64,000 nt of DNA from Hyphomonadaceae bacterium (GTDB lineage Bacteria; Pseudomonadota; Alphaproteobacteria; Caulobacterales; Aquidulcibacteraceae), in contig JAHDXR010000009.1 of the NCBI GenBank assembly GCA_023384105.1, forward strand, positions 62,001 through 126,000. The letters run 5' to 3'. Under the pieces are notes generated by a model that did not search any database, was not told the DNA's origin, and worked only from the letters and a program-made list of their open reading frames with translations. The translations under genes were made by a program, and so were the position numbers. This document shows positions 1 to 8,040 of the stretch, in pieces. Within the stretch, counting starts at the first letter, position 1, and each line of letters starts with the position of its first letter.

Positions 1-765
1 TTGAGCGTCAAGGCCATGGCTTCGAAGGGTGCGCGCGCCCTCATCCTCGACTGGCGCGACAAGTACGCCGACACCCCCCGCACGGCCGACTACGCCATGC
101 AGGTGCTTTCGCGCGTGCTCTCCTGGGCCAAGGATCGCGAGCTGATCGATCGCAATCCCGCCGAGGGAATTGAGCGGTTATACGACGCGGATCGCTCTGA
201 TCAGATTTGGGAGCCCAAGCACATCAAGGCGGCGCTGGCGAAGGCCCCGGCCCATGTCGGCCACGCCATCGAATTGCTGGCCCACACCGGCCTGCGGCTT
301 GGCGACATGGTCGCGCTCACCTGGGATGCCGTCGACACCACCGCTGGCGAGATCGTTTGGGCGACGTCGAAGAGCAACGGCAAGCGCGAAGCCGTGATCC
401 CGATCACCAAAGAGCTGCGCCGGGTGCTGAAGGCGATCCCGCGCCACGGCGACATTGTGTTGACGACGGCCGGCAAGACGCCCTGGAGCAGCGGCAACGC
501 GCTCAGCCACGCCATCCAGTCCGCCGCCACCGGCGCCAGCGTAAAGCGCCGTACGCACGATTTGAGAGGCACGGCCGTCACCAATCTCGTGACGGCGGGC
601 CTCTCCTACCCCCAGGTCGCAATGATCGTCGCCTGGAGCGAAGCTGAGGTGGAGCGGATCGCCCGGCGCTATGTGTCGAAAGGAGCGGTCTCGCGGGCCA
701 TCGCGCGGAAGATCAATTCCGTTGCAGAAGCTGGGCGGGATATTGAACCTAAACCGGAAAATTAG
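1..765 (+). CDS. Tyrosine recombinase (phage/ICE-type integrase), 5' end probably cut by window edge
   Basis: Site-specific recombinase that would integrate or excise a mobile element. The visible 254 residues hold the end of a core-binding helical domain (about 1-65) and a full catalytic domain: R99 in HTGLRLGD, a lysine near K124 (SKSNGK), H186 and R189 in THDLRG, W212 in place of the usual His, and nucleophile Y224 in ARRYVS. The frame is open from base 1, and integrases usually run 330-400 residues, so the N-terminus very probably lies outside the window; the TTG at base 1 need not be the start. It reads towards a broken tRNA-Gly about 40 bp away, the classic integrase-next-to-att arrangement. 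Target and element type cannot be judged from here. Confidence 0.88.
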   Translation: MSVKAMASKGARALILDWRDKYADTPRTADYAMQVLSRVLSWAKDRELIDRNPAEGIERLYDADRSDQIWEPKHIKAALAKAPAHVGHAIELLAHTGLRLGDMVALTWDAVDTTAGEIVWATSKSNGKREAVIPITKELRRVLKAIPRHGDIVLTTAGKTPWSSGNALSHAIQSAATGASVKRRTHDLRGTAVTNLVTAGLSYPQVAMIVAWSEAEVERIARRYVSKGAVSRAIARKINSVAEAGRDIEPKPEN

Positions 766-805
766 GCGCTTCGTTGCACCCAACCGTTTGACTTTGTTAA
801 CATAA

Positions 806-849
806 CCGCAGCTTGGAAGGCTGCGGCTCTACCATTGAGCTATACCCGC
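806..849 (-). pseudogene. Partial tRNA-Gly(TCC): 5' acceptor strand, D arm and anticodon arm only; likely attachment-site junction
   Basis: Read on the minus strand from 849, the sequence starts GCGGGTATAGCTC, continues with AATGGTAGAGC (D arm) and a GCAGC-CTTCCAA-GCTGC anticodon arm with anticodon TCC. After that arm similarity to a tRNA stops: there is no T arm with TTCGA and no 3' acceptor strand. The break lies just beyond the anticodon stem, a known integrase target sub-site, and the integrase gene ends 41 bp away. The stem is also extended to 7 bp (806-826), so it could serve as the integrase terminator. The missing 3' half should lie at the other end of the element, outside the window. 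Calling it an att site is inference. Confidence 0.7.
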
Positions 850-951
850 GCGCTTCGCGCGCAGAAATCAGAGGTCAGAAACCAGAAATCAGAAGCGCCT
901 TCAACGCCCCGACCGCATTTCCGATTTCCGGGTTCTCACCGCCGAAGGCGG

Positions 952-1037
952 TGGTGGAAGGGGCTGGATTCGAACCAGCGTACGCTCTCGCGGGCAGATT
1001 TACAGTCTGCTGCCATTAACCACTCGGCCACCCTTCC
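952..1037 (-). tRNA. tRNA-Tyr(GTA)
   Basis: The minus strand reads GGAAGGGTGGCCGAGTGG, an anticodon arm with loop CTGTAAA (anticodon GTA), a long type-II variable arm, the T arm GGTTCGAATCC and acceptor CCCTTCC followed by A and an encoded CCA. The 7-bp acceptor stem pairs fully. The long variable arm is as expected for bacterial tRNA-Tyr. Confidence 0.97.
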
Positions 1038-1198
1038 GGCCATGCTTCCGCGAACGGCAAAGCGCCTGTAGAGCAGGGCCCTCGTTTCGCGGAGCGCGTC
1101 CTATAGCTAAGCCCCCTCCTCCACTCAAGCCACACAATATCCCGGCTGACAGACTGCCGCGGCGCCAGTTCGAAGAGGAAACGGGCGGGCCGTCCTGG

Positions 1199-1891
1199 GT
1201 GTGGGGCGTGCACGCCGCCCTGGCCGTGCTGGCGAATCCGGCTCGGCGGATCGAGCGCGTGGTCGCCACGCGCAACGCCGCCTCGCGCCTGCCGCCGGGC
1301 GCCGAGCCGCAGATTCTCGAGCCGGACGCGATCGACGGCATGCTGCCGCCGGGCGCGGTGCACCAAGGCCTGGCCGTGCGCGCATATCCGCTCGAGCCGG
1401 TCGACCTCGAACGCGCCTGCACGCCGCCGGACGGGCGCAGCGTTCTGGTGCTCGACGGCGTGACCGACCCGCAAAATGTGGGCGCGGCGTTCCGGTCCGC
1501 CGTCGCGTTCGGCGCGCGCGCCGTGATCCTGCAGGATCGCAAGTCGCCGCCGCTCACCGGCGTGCTGGCGAAAGCGGCCGCAGGCGCGATCGAACTGGTC
1601 CCGCATGTGCGCGTCGCCAATCTCGGCCGCGCGGTCGAGACGCTGCGCGCCTACGGCTACAACACGGTGGCGCTCGAAGGCGAAGCCGGATTGGGGCTGT
1701 CGGACGCGCTCGACGACAAGCGTTCGGCTGTGCTGGTCGTCGGCGCGGAAGGCAAAGGCCTGCGGCCCGGCGTCGCCGAAGCGTGCGAGAAGCGCGCGCG
1801 CATTCCAATCGCGCCCGCGATCGAAAGCCTCAACGTTTCGGTCGCCGCGGCGATTGCGCTGTACGAGGCGGCGCGCGCGAAGGCTCAGTGA
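1199..1891 (+). CDS. rlmB: TrmH/SpoU-family RNA 2'-O-methyltransferase (RlmB-like)
   Basis: SAM-dependent SPOUT methyltransferase; the closest functional match is RlmB, which methylates the ribose of G2251 in 23S rRNA. An N-terminal substrate-binding domain starts with WGVHAALAVLANP, then come the SpoU motifs: DGVTDPQNVGAAFRSA (motif 1), a central VVGAEGKGL (motif 2) and IPIAPAIESLNVSVAAAIALYE (motif 3, knot and SAM pocket). GTG at 1199 is the only usual start codon, but the frame stays open upstream with plausible residues (PRRQFEEETGGPSW), so the protein may begin earlier at a non-standard codon such as CTG 1154. It follows tRNA-Tyr, which is on the opposite strand. RlmB versus another TrmH paralogue is not settled by sequence alone. 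Confidence 0.88.
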   Translation: MWGVHAALAVLANPARRIERVVATRNAASRLPPGAEPQILEPDAIDGMLPPGAVHQGLAVRAYPLEPVDLERACTPPDGRSVLVLDGVTDPQNVGAAFRSAVAFGARAVILQDRKSPPLTGVLAKAAAGAIELVPHVRVANLGRAVETLRAYGYNTVALEGEAGLGLSDALDDKRSAVLVVGAEGKGLRPGVAEACEKRARIPIAPAIESLNVSVAAAIALYEAARAKAQ

Positions 1892-2217
1892 CCGCCGCCG
1901 CCCTTGAAGACGAGGCGCTTCACGAAAAAGAAAACGCCGATGATCACTAGATAGCCGAGGAAGAGAACAAGCGCGCGGGTCCAGAACGACTCGCTGGTGA
2001 GGTCCGGCAAGATGACGGCGGCGCCCTCGCCGGCCAGCACCGGCGCCAATTGCTCGATAGCGATGTGCACGATCACGGCGACCAGCGACACCGGAATCCA
2101 CTGCTTCCACGAGCCGAGAAAGATCGTCGCCGCCAGGGCGATCAGCAGGCCCTTCGGGTTGTTGATGTTGGCGAAGCCCTCGCGCAGATAGGCGACCGCC
2201 TGATCGACCAGTTCCAT
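1885..2217 (-). CDS. Small two-helix membrane protein, function unknown
   Basis: The 110-residue product is not recognised. It has a hydrophobic segment around 27-60 (LLIALAATIFLGSW, then IPVSLVAVIVHIAI) and a second at about 83-100 (ALVLFLGYLVIIGVFFF), ending in a basic tail KRLVFKGGGGH, so the C-terminus is probably cytoplasmic. It overlaps the end of the RlmB-like gene tail to tail by 7 bp. The 98-bp gap upstream (2218-2315) is proline-codon-rich but holds no gene I can support. Confidence 0.65.
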   Translation of the reverse strand: MELVDQAVAYLREGFANINNPKGLLIALAATIFLGSWKQWIPVSLVAVIVHIAIEQLAPVLAGEGAAVILPDLTSESFWTRALVLFLGYLVIIGVFFFVKRLVFKGGGGH

Positions 2218-2315
2218 GCTCCCCCTCCCGGACGCCCGGGCGCTTTCCCCCGCGCCGGCGATCCCACCTGAATTTGTACGAAGTTAACAGGCGGCGGGCA
2301 AGGCGGAGCGCGGCG

Positions 2316-3041
2316 TCAGGGCGCGCGCGAGCGCATCCACCCAGTAATTGAGTATCGCGGCGCCCTGGCGAAGGGCGCTACCATGCTCACGGCGTGCGGC
2401 TGCGGGACCTTCAGAATATTCAAGGCGTTCCAGCACGGCGTGAACGCCTCCGAAACGTGCCCGTCTCCGGCAAGGAACATCAGGAGTCCGCCCCAATCGA
2501 CGCTCCACTGCGGCGTAAGATTCAGAACGTAGGCGTAGAGGCGGTGTTTTCCGGGCTCCTCGTCGTCATGGGTGGTGAGGAAATGGGCGTCCCGGAAACG
2601 GGTGGCGCGAGCGTCGACATAAGCGATGCGCTCGTCGCCCGTCAGCTTACGCAGCGTATCGAGCACGGGCGGCGAATTGAGCGCCGCAAAGGCTTCCGCC
2701 AGCGCGCCGTTGCGGCGCTCGCCGGACTCATATTTGTCGCTGATCCGATAAACGTCGTGGAAATACTGAAAACCCGTTGACGCGCGACCATGAACCATCC
2801 TGATCACGTCAGCGCGGTTTGTTTCCGGCAGTGCGTCGAAATCCTCAGGCTTGATCTCGTAGACGTCGCTCTGGTCACGGAAGACGAGTCGCCAATCTAT
2901 CTCCAGCATATCCCGATAGAGCGCCTTCGCCGCCGCCTCGACCAGGACGCCGGGCACGTGCACCCTGCCGACATCTTTGAGAACGGCGCGCACCCGCGCC
3001 GCCAGCCTGTCGTCCTGCACATCCTGAGAAAACAACGTCAC
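2316..3041 (-). CDS. 2-oxoglutarate/Fe(II)-dependent oxygenase, prolyl-4-hydroxylase-like
   Basis: Predicted non-haem iron dioxygenase using 2-oxoglutarate. Numbered from the GTG at 3041, the iron facial triad is visible as H158-x-D160 (TTHDDEE) and distal H216 (VPQPHAVSM), with R229 (APRYSITGW) to hold 2-oxoglutarate. The jelly-roll strand LYAYVLNLTPQWSVDWGG between them is typical. Length from this start (241 aa) fits bacterial proline-hydroxylase-like proteins. The frame stays open back to an ATG at 3197, but those 52 residues are unlike the family and overlap the end of metG, so the shorter form is preferred. The start is uncertain and the substrate (protein proline, tRNA or small molecule) unknown. 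Confidence 0.75.
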   Translation of the reverse strand: MTLFSQDVQDDRLAARVRAVLKDVGRVHVPGVLVEAAAKALYRDMLEIDWRLVFRDQSDVYEIKPEDFDALPETNRADVIRMVHGRASTGFQYFHDVYRISDKYESGERRNGALAEAFAALNSPPVLDTLRKLTGDERIAYVDARATRFRDAHFLTTHDDEEPGKHRLYAYVLNLTPQWSVDWGGLLMFLAGDGHVSEAFTPCWNALNILKVPQPHAVSMVAPFARAPRYSITGWMRSRAP

Positions 3042-3166
3042 ACGAACACGCCAATCCGACAAAACGGCCCGGATATCGCGTGCGCATGATCCACGCGCCA
3101 GCCAGCTGATCGACACTGTGGTGACGCTCGTCGCACATTTGCCGATCGCGGCGCCGCAGCCGCGCT

Positions 3167-4876
3167 TCAGCCGCCGCCATTGAAGCGCGCCGCCCATGCG
3201 GCGACGTCGGCGTCTTCGATCTTCTTGAACAGCACGTCGGGCGGCGCGACCGCCTGGCCGCGCGGCAGCGCGTCCCAGACGCCGCCGTCCTCGGGCGAGG
3301 GCCAGCGGCGCTTGTGCTCCGGCACGCCGAGCGCGTCGAGCACGGTTTTCGCCGCATCGGGAATGAAGGGCTGCGTCAGAATGGCGAACAAGACGCAGGC
3401 GTTAAGGCCGGTGCGGACGCCAACGGCCGCGGCGTCGCGATCGGTCTTCAGCGCCGTCCAGGGCGCTGCAACCTGCAGGTATTCGTTGCCGGCGACCCAG
3501 ATCGCGCGCAGTTCGGCCGCGGCTTTGCGCATCTCCATCTGCTCGTGGAACTGCGTCAGCGCGGCGAGCCGTTCGCTGAACTCCTTCGCCAGCTTGGCTT
3601 CGTTCTCGCCCGGCGCGCCGCCGTCCGGCACTTGGGCGTCGAACTTCGACACACAGAAGCGTGTGATCCGGTTGACGAAATTGCCGAACACGTTGGCGAG
3701 ATCGGCATTGATGGTTTGCTGGAACTGTTCGAGCGTGAACGCTGCGTCGGAACTCTCCGGCGCGTTCGCCATCAGATACCAGCGCCAGTAGTCGCTCGGC
3801 AGGATTTCGAGCGCCTGATCCATGAAGATGCCGCGTTTCTCGCTGGTCGAGAACTTGCCGCCGTACCAGGTGACCCAATTGAAGGCCTTCAGCCGATCCA
3901 CCAGCTTCCACGGCTCGCCCGAGCCCATGATCGTCACGGGAAAGCTCACGGTGTGGAAGGCGACGTTGTCCTTGCCCATGAACTGGACGTAGGTGACGTC
4001 GTCCGCGCCCTTGTCGGTGCGCCACCAGAGTTCCCAGTCGCCGCCGGTCGCCTCCGCCCACTCCACTGTCGAGCCGATATATTCGATCGGCGCATCGAAC
4101 CAGACGTAGAACACCTTGTCTTCAAAACCGGGCCGGATCCTGCCGTTCTGCGTGACCTTGATGCCCCAGGACAGATCGCGCGTGATCGAGCGGTCGATCA
4201 GGCCCTCGTCCAGCCATTTGTAGGCGATCGAGCGCGCCAGCGACGGCCACTCCGTGCTCTTGTCCACCCAGGCGCGGATGCGATCCTGCATCAGCTGCTG
4301 CTTCAGGAAGAGATGGGCGGTGTCGCGCGGCTCGACATTGGTGGAGCCGGAGATTTTCGAGCGCGGGTTCTTGAGCTGCATCGGATCGAGCAGCGTGCCG
4401 CAATTGTCGCATTGGTCGCCGCGCGCGCGCTCGAAGCCGCACACCGGGCACGTGCCTTCGACATAGCGGTCGGGCAGGAAGCGCTTGTCGTCGATGGAGT
4501 AGATCTGCTTGGAGACCCGTTCCTCGATCAGGCCGTTCTTCTCCAGCGCCTCGCAGAAATGCTGCGTGAGCTTGTGATTGGGCGGATTGGACGAGCGGCC
4601 GAAATGGTCGAAGGAGAGTTTGAATCCGTCGCAGGCGTCCTTCTGGATCTGGTATTGCTGTGCGCAATAGGTCGCCACGTCCTGGCCGGCCTCGGCCGCC
4701 GCCAGCTCAGCCGGCGTGCCGTGTTCGTCGGTGGCGCAGATGAAGAGCACCTCGTGCCCCTGCAGCCTGCGGAAGCGTGCGTGCACGTCCGCCGGCAGCA
4801 TCGATCCGGCCAGATTGCCGAGATGCTTGATGCCGTTGATATATGGAAGCGCGGACGTGATCAGATAGCGGGCCAT
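3167..4876 (-). CDS. metG: Methionyl-tRNA synthetase
   Basis: Charges tRNA-Met with methionine in the cytoplasm. Class I synthetase signatures are present: N-terminal [16 protein letters not shown], where HLGN (18-21) is the HIGH motif; a zinc knuckle [18 protein letters not shown]; and [12 protein letters not shown] in the KMSKS-loop position. The alpha-helical anticodon-binding domain follows. At 569 residues it is the short form without the C-terminal dimerisation/EMAP domain. ATG at 4876 fits the family start ([12 protein letters not shown]). It is the last gene before the oxygenase, with which it may be co-transcribed. Confidence 0.97.
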   Translation of the reverse strand: MARYLITSALPYINGIKHLGNLAGSMLPADVHARFRRLQGHEVLFICATDEHGTPAELAAAEAGQDVATYCAQQYQIQKDACDGFKLSFDHFGRSSNPPNHKLTQHFCEALEKNGLIEERVSKQIYSIDDKRFLPDRYVEGTCPVCGFERARGDQCDNCGTLLDPMQLKNPRSKISGSTNVEPRDTAHLFLKQQLMQDRIRAWVDKSTEWPSLARSIAYKWLDEGLIDRSITRDLSWGIKVTQNGRIRPGFEDKVFYVWFDAPIEYIGSTVEWAEATGGDWELWWRTDKGADDVTYVQFMGKDNVAFHTVSFPVTIMGSGEPWKLVDRLKAFNWVTWYGGKFSTSEKRGIFMDQALEILPSDYWRWYLMANAPESSDAAFTLEQFQQTINADLANVFGNFVNRITRFCVSKFDAQVPDGGAPGENEAKLAKEFSERLAALTQFHEQMEMRKAAAELRAIWVAGNEYLQVAAPWTALKTDRDAAAVGVRTGLNACVLFAILTQPFIPDAAKTVLDALGVPEHKRRWPSPEDGGVWDALPRGQAVAPPDVLFKKIEDADVAAWAARFNGGG

Positions 4877-4929
4877 GAGGCCCGCGATCTAGGACGTCAG
4901 CCCCGCTCCGCGCAAGGCGCGGAGCCATC

Positions 4930-5730
4930 TCAGGCGATAAGGCTCGGGTCGCGCTTCAGATTCGCATAGGCCTCGGCCATGCGCGTGTCGTACTGGTTCG
5001 TGGCGTAGCTCGGACCGTTGTAGCGGCTGGCGAAACCGGCCCAGTCCAGGCGCTGCAGTTCGTCGGCCAAGCCGTTGGCGCGGATGAACCCCTCGAATGC
5101 GTCGAGCTGGTCTTTCTCCGAGCGCGCCAGTTTCGATACGTATTCGTGCGCGTTGGCCATGCCGAGGTTCGGGTAGTTCTGCCCGAGCACCTGGAAGCGG
5201 CCGTAGCTTGCGCTTTCCAGCGCGGCCGCGGGGTCAAGCGCATAAGCCTCCGCGAGCTGCGCCCAGCGATCGGCCTGGCTGCGCGGATAGCCGCCCGGCG
5301 TACGGTTGGAGACATTGGGGTTGGACTGGTCGTAGCGCGAGTTGGTCTTGCGCGAGAACAGGTGGCGCTCGAACAGGATGACGGGGCGTCCGTCCTGGCC
5401 GAAGCCGCCGAGCGGGCCGGACTCGACTTGCGCGACGGCGGCGAGCGCCTCCCACTCGCAACCCAAACGCGCGGCGACGTCCCGGTAGTCGGCGCGCGTG
5501 AGCGCGGCGGCGTTCTGGACCCGCAGCGTCGAGAGGTAATCGCCGGATGGAGGAGGAGGCGCGGGCGGCGTCGCCGGGGGCGGCGCGGGCGGAGCCGCCG
5601 GCGGCGGCGCTGGGGGAGCTGTCGGGGGCGGCGTCGGAGGAGCAGCCGGCGGCTGAGCAGGCGGCGGCGACGCGGGGCGCGAACTCTTACGACCGAAGAT
5701 CACGCCGAACAGCCAATCGAAAAAGCCCAT
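4930..5730 (-). CDS. N-acetylmuramidase-family (DUF3380) protein with proline/alanine-rich linker
   Basis: Predicted peptidoglycan hydrolase. Residues 1-15 (MGFFDWLFGVIFGRK) form a short amphipathic or membrane-associating segment; 20-63 are a low-complexity Pro/Ala linker; the rest is one N-acetylmuramidase domain with the early acidic residue in VAQVESGPLGGFG and the conserved ILFERHLFSRKTNSRYD and SYGRFQVLGQNYPNLG stretches. The family is best known from phage endolysins, but no phage structural genes are nearby. The gene lies 21 bp downstream of a double-domain paralogue of the same orientation, so the two probably form an operon made by duplication. Absence of a cleavable signal peptide leaves its route across the membrane unclear. 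Confidence 0.85.
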   Translation of the reverse strand: MGFFDWLFGVIFGRKSSRPASPPPAQPPAAPPTPPPTAPPAPPPAAPPAPPPATPPAPPPPSGDYLSTLRVQNAAALTRADYRDVAARLGCEWEALAAVAQVESGPLGGFGQDGRPVILFERHLFSRKTNSRYDQSNPNVSNRTPGGYPRSQADRWAQLAEAYALDPAAALESASYGRFQVLGQNYPNLGMANAHEYVSKLARSEKDQLDAFEGFIRANGLADELQRLDWAGFASRYNGPSYATNQYDTRMAEAYANLKRDPSLIA

Positions 5731-5751
5731 TGTATTCTCCCCGCCTTGTCG

Positions 5752-7200
5752 TCAGCTCACGCTCTTCAGACGCTCGTACGCTTCGCGCATGAGCCGGCCG
5801 TAGCGCTCCACCTGCCCTTGGCCGTTATAGCCCGCAGCGAAACCCTCCCAGTCCTTGCGGACCAGTTCGTCGGCCAGATTGTTGGCCTTCACGAACTTGG
5901 CGAAGGCCTTCAGCTGCTGCGCCTGCGAACGGCACATGTCGGAGACGAACTCCTTGGCGCTCGGGAAGCCGCAGGCGTTGTGGTTGAAGCCCATGATCTG
6001 GAACAGGCCCCAGCTCGCGGACGCGACCGCTTGTTCCGGATCGAGGGCGTAGGCTTCGCGCAGCTGCGCCCAGCGGCCGTCCTGCGTGCGCGGATACTTC
6101 GAGGCGTCCCACGACCGATACGAGATGGTCGGGTGCGTCGCATCGTACTGACGGTTGGTGCGGCGCGAGAAGATGTGCGGCTCATACAGAATGACCGGCT
6201 TGCCGTTCGGCGCGAACGCGCCGAGCGAACCGCTCTCCACTTCGACCACCGCTTGAACGGCCTCCACCTCGCAGCCGAGCTCGGCGGCCACGCTCTCGAA
6301 ATCGGCGCGCGTCAGCGGCGCGGCGCTGCCGGCGACGAGCGAGTCGAGATAGCCGTCGGAGGCAGGCGGCGCGAACGTCGCATACGCGCGCTGCAGGGCT
6401 GACGCGTACTGGCCGGCGCCGTGCTCGCCTTCATAGACGCGCGCGAACGTATCCCAATCGCGGCGCTGCAATTCGTCCGCCAGACCCTTGTTGGTCAGAT
6501 AGGCTTCAAACGCCGCCAGTTGCCGCGCTTCCGATTTCGCCATGTCGCTGACGAACGCGAACACGTTCGGATAGCCCGCATCGGCGAAATAGCGCCCAGG
6601 CAATTGGAACGCGCCCCAGCTGGCGGCGGCGAGCGCGGCGGTCTGATCGAGCGCGAAGGCTTCGCTCAGCTTCGCCCAGCGCGATGCTTGATTGCCGCCG
6701 AGATAGGCGCGGTTCGACGGCTGCGAGACGCCTGGATTGCTCGCATCGAAGCCCCCGCCGGTCGACTGGCTGAAATGGAACGGCTCGAACGAGAGCAGCG
6801 GACGGCCGTCGGCGAATCCCGGCCCCGCGCTCTCAACCTTGATCACGGCGCGCAAGACGTTGCTCTCGACGCCGAGACGCCGCGCGGCGGCTTCGATGTC
6901 GGCGTCGCTGAGGCGCGTCACATCTTCGGCGCGCAGCGACTCCAGTGTGAAGCTGGCGGCCGGCGCTTCCGGCTCCGGCGGTGCGGGCTCCACTGGAGGC
7001 GGCGACGGTGGAGACGGCTCGACCAGCGGCGGTTCCGGTTCAGGCGCGGGCGGCGGCGCAACCGGAGGCGGTGGCGCAGGCGGGCTCGGCGCAGCAGGCG
7101 GCGGCGTTGCGGGCGGACGCGGAGGCGCAGCAGGCGGCGGCGGAGACGGCGAGCGACGCGAGCCAAAGACAGCGCGGAACACAGAATCCCAGAAGCTCAT
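5752..7200 (-). CDS. Tandem double N-acetylmuramidase-family protein
   Basis: The 482-residue product has an N-terminal MSFWDSVFRAVFGSRR segment like that of its downstream paralogue, a long Pro-rich linker (about 17-80), then two copies of the N-acetylmuramidase domain (roughly 88-275 and 283-480). Both copies keep the catalytic-region pattern (IKVESAGPGF, and VVEVESGSLGAF), a LxFEP/LYEPHxFS strand and an ASWGxFQ motif. Two catalytic units on one chain suggest processive or bidentate wall cleavage, which is inference. It is transcribed away from tRNA-Thr with its promoter in 7201-7370. No holin, spanin or immunity gene is visible, which argues for a cell-wall remodelling role over lysis. Confidence 0.84.
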   Translation of the reverse strand: MSFWDSVFRAVFGSRRSPSPPPPAAPPRPPATPPPAAPSPPAPPPPVAPPPAPEPEPPLVEPSPPSPPPVEPAPPEPEAPAASFTLESLRAEDVTRLSDADIEAAARRLGVESNVLRAVIKVESAGPGFADGRPLLSFEPFHFSQSTGGGFDASNPGVSQPSNRAYLGGNQASRWAKLSEAFALDQTAALAAASWGAFQLPGRYFADAGYPNVFAFVSDMAKSEARQLAAFEAYLTNKGLADELQRRDWDTFARVYEGEHGAGQYASALQRAYATFAPPASDGYLDSLVAGSAAPLTRADFESVAAELGCEVEAVQAVVEVESGSLGAFAPNGKPVILYEPHIFSRRTNRQYDATHPTISYRSWDASKYPRTQDGRWAQLREAYALDPEQAVASASWGLFQIMGFNHNACGFPSAKEFVSDMCRSQAQQLKAFAKFVKANNLADELVRKDWEGFAAGYNGQGQVERYGRLMREAYERLKSVS

Positions 7201-7370
7201 GAAACACCCCCTATTTCTGTGATCCCGACCGGATCGGCGGCGGCGCGGCCCCTTGGCGCCGGACCTTCGGCTTAACCATATCCGCTTAGGTCGGCAAAGG
7301 GGAGTTTCGCGCGCTCAACTTGCGTCAGGCCCTTTCGCGCCGCCTCGCGCGCTGGCAAAACCCGCCCCGC

Positions 7371-7446
7371 GCCGCCTTAGCTCAGCTGGTAGAGCATCTG
7401 ATTTGTAATCAGGGGGTCGGGGGTTCGAGTCCCTCAGGCGGCACCA
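7371..7446 (+). tRNA. tRNA-Thr(TGT)
   Basis: Acceptor GCCGCCT pairs with AGGCGGC, followed by A and encoded CCA. The D arm is GCTCAGCTGGTAGAGC, the anticodon loop TTTGTAA gives TGT, and the T arm is GGGTTCGAGTCCC. All four arms fold. Confidence 0.97.
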
Positions 7447-7528
7447 CCGGGTGAGGCGTCCCGCCGCTTTGCCATCGCCGCCGCGCCGGCCACACTTCCG
7501 CTCAAGATTCAGCTCCGGGGAAACCACT

Positions 7529-8029
7529 ATGCGCAGACTGCTTCTCTCCGCCGCCCTCTTCGCGCTCGCCGCGTGCGGACAGAGTGAAGCGCCTCCGCCG
7601 AGCAACGGCGCTGCGACTGCGCCAGCCCCGGCCGCCCAACCGCCAGCCGCCGCCGGCCCCTCCGCCGAAGCGATTGCCGCCGCCGTCGCCGCGCTTCCGG
7701 CCCCCTACAACGAAGCGAACTACGAAGCCGGCCGGCGCGTGTTCGCGCAGTGCCGCTCCTGCCACACGATCGAAGCGGGCGGGCCCAACCGCGTCGGCCC
7801 CAACCTGCACGGCGTGTTCGGCCGCGAAATCGGCACGATGGCGAACTTCAATTACTCTCCGGCCGTGCAGCAGGCGGATTTCGTCTGGGACGCCGAGCGG
7901 CTCGATCACTGGCTCGACAATCCGCAGACATTCCTGCCCGGCAACCGGATGGCGTTCGCCGGCGTGCGCAACGAAACCCAGCGCCGCGATCTGATCGCCT
8001 ATCTCATGGTCGCCACCGCCGCCGAGTGA
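7529..8029 (+). CDS. Lipoprotein c-type cytochrome (cytochrome c2-like, monohaem)
   Basis: Predicted periplasmic electron carrier tethered to a membrane. The ATG at 7529 is chosen because it is followed by a signal peptide ending in a lipobox, LFALAAC, with C16 lipidated; the longer frame from 7451 adds a non-homologous arginine-rich stretch running back to the tRNA. An Ala/Pro linker (20-60) leads to a single haem site CRSCH (75-79), the class I pattern GPNLHGVFGREIGT, and an axial Met in LPGNRMAFAGV. The C-terminal helix QRRDLIAYLMV completes the fold. It is an isolated gene after tRNA-Thr, convergent with the RND pump. Partner enzymes are unknown. Confidence 0.9.
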   Translation: MRRLLLSAALFALAACGQSEAPPPSNGAATAPAPAAQPPAAAGPSAEAIAAAVAALPAPYNEANYEAGRRVFAQCRSCHTIEAGGPNRVGPNLHGVFGREIGTMANFNYSPAVQQADFVWDAERLDHWLDNPQTFLPGNRMAFAGVRNETQRRDLIAYLMVATAAE

Positions 8030-8040
8030 TCACTCGGCGG
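8019..8040. terminator. Palindrome spanning two abutting convergent stop codons; possible bidirectional terminator
   Basis: An 11-bp perfect inverted repeat centred on 8029/8030 with no spacer (left arm CCGCCGAGTGA). The cytochrome gene stops at 8027-8029 and the RND gene stops at 8030-8032 on the other strand, so the coding regions abut without overlap. There is no T tract, so intrinsic termination is only possible, not shown. Confidence 0.4.

Noticed and set aside
16-849. Prophage at the left edge
   Set aside because: Only the integrase is visible; no structural, replication or regulatory phage genes are within the window, so the element type is unknown.
850-951. Short direct repeats (CAGAAATCAGA-type) between tRNA-Gly remnant and tRNA-Tyr
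   Set aside because: Only two or three loose copies in 40 bp, with no dyad or target-site duplication.
5530-7160. Tandem repeats resembling a repeat array or CRISPR
   Set aside because: They are in-frame Pro/Ala codon repeats in muramidase linkers, with no spacers or constant repeat length.
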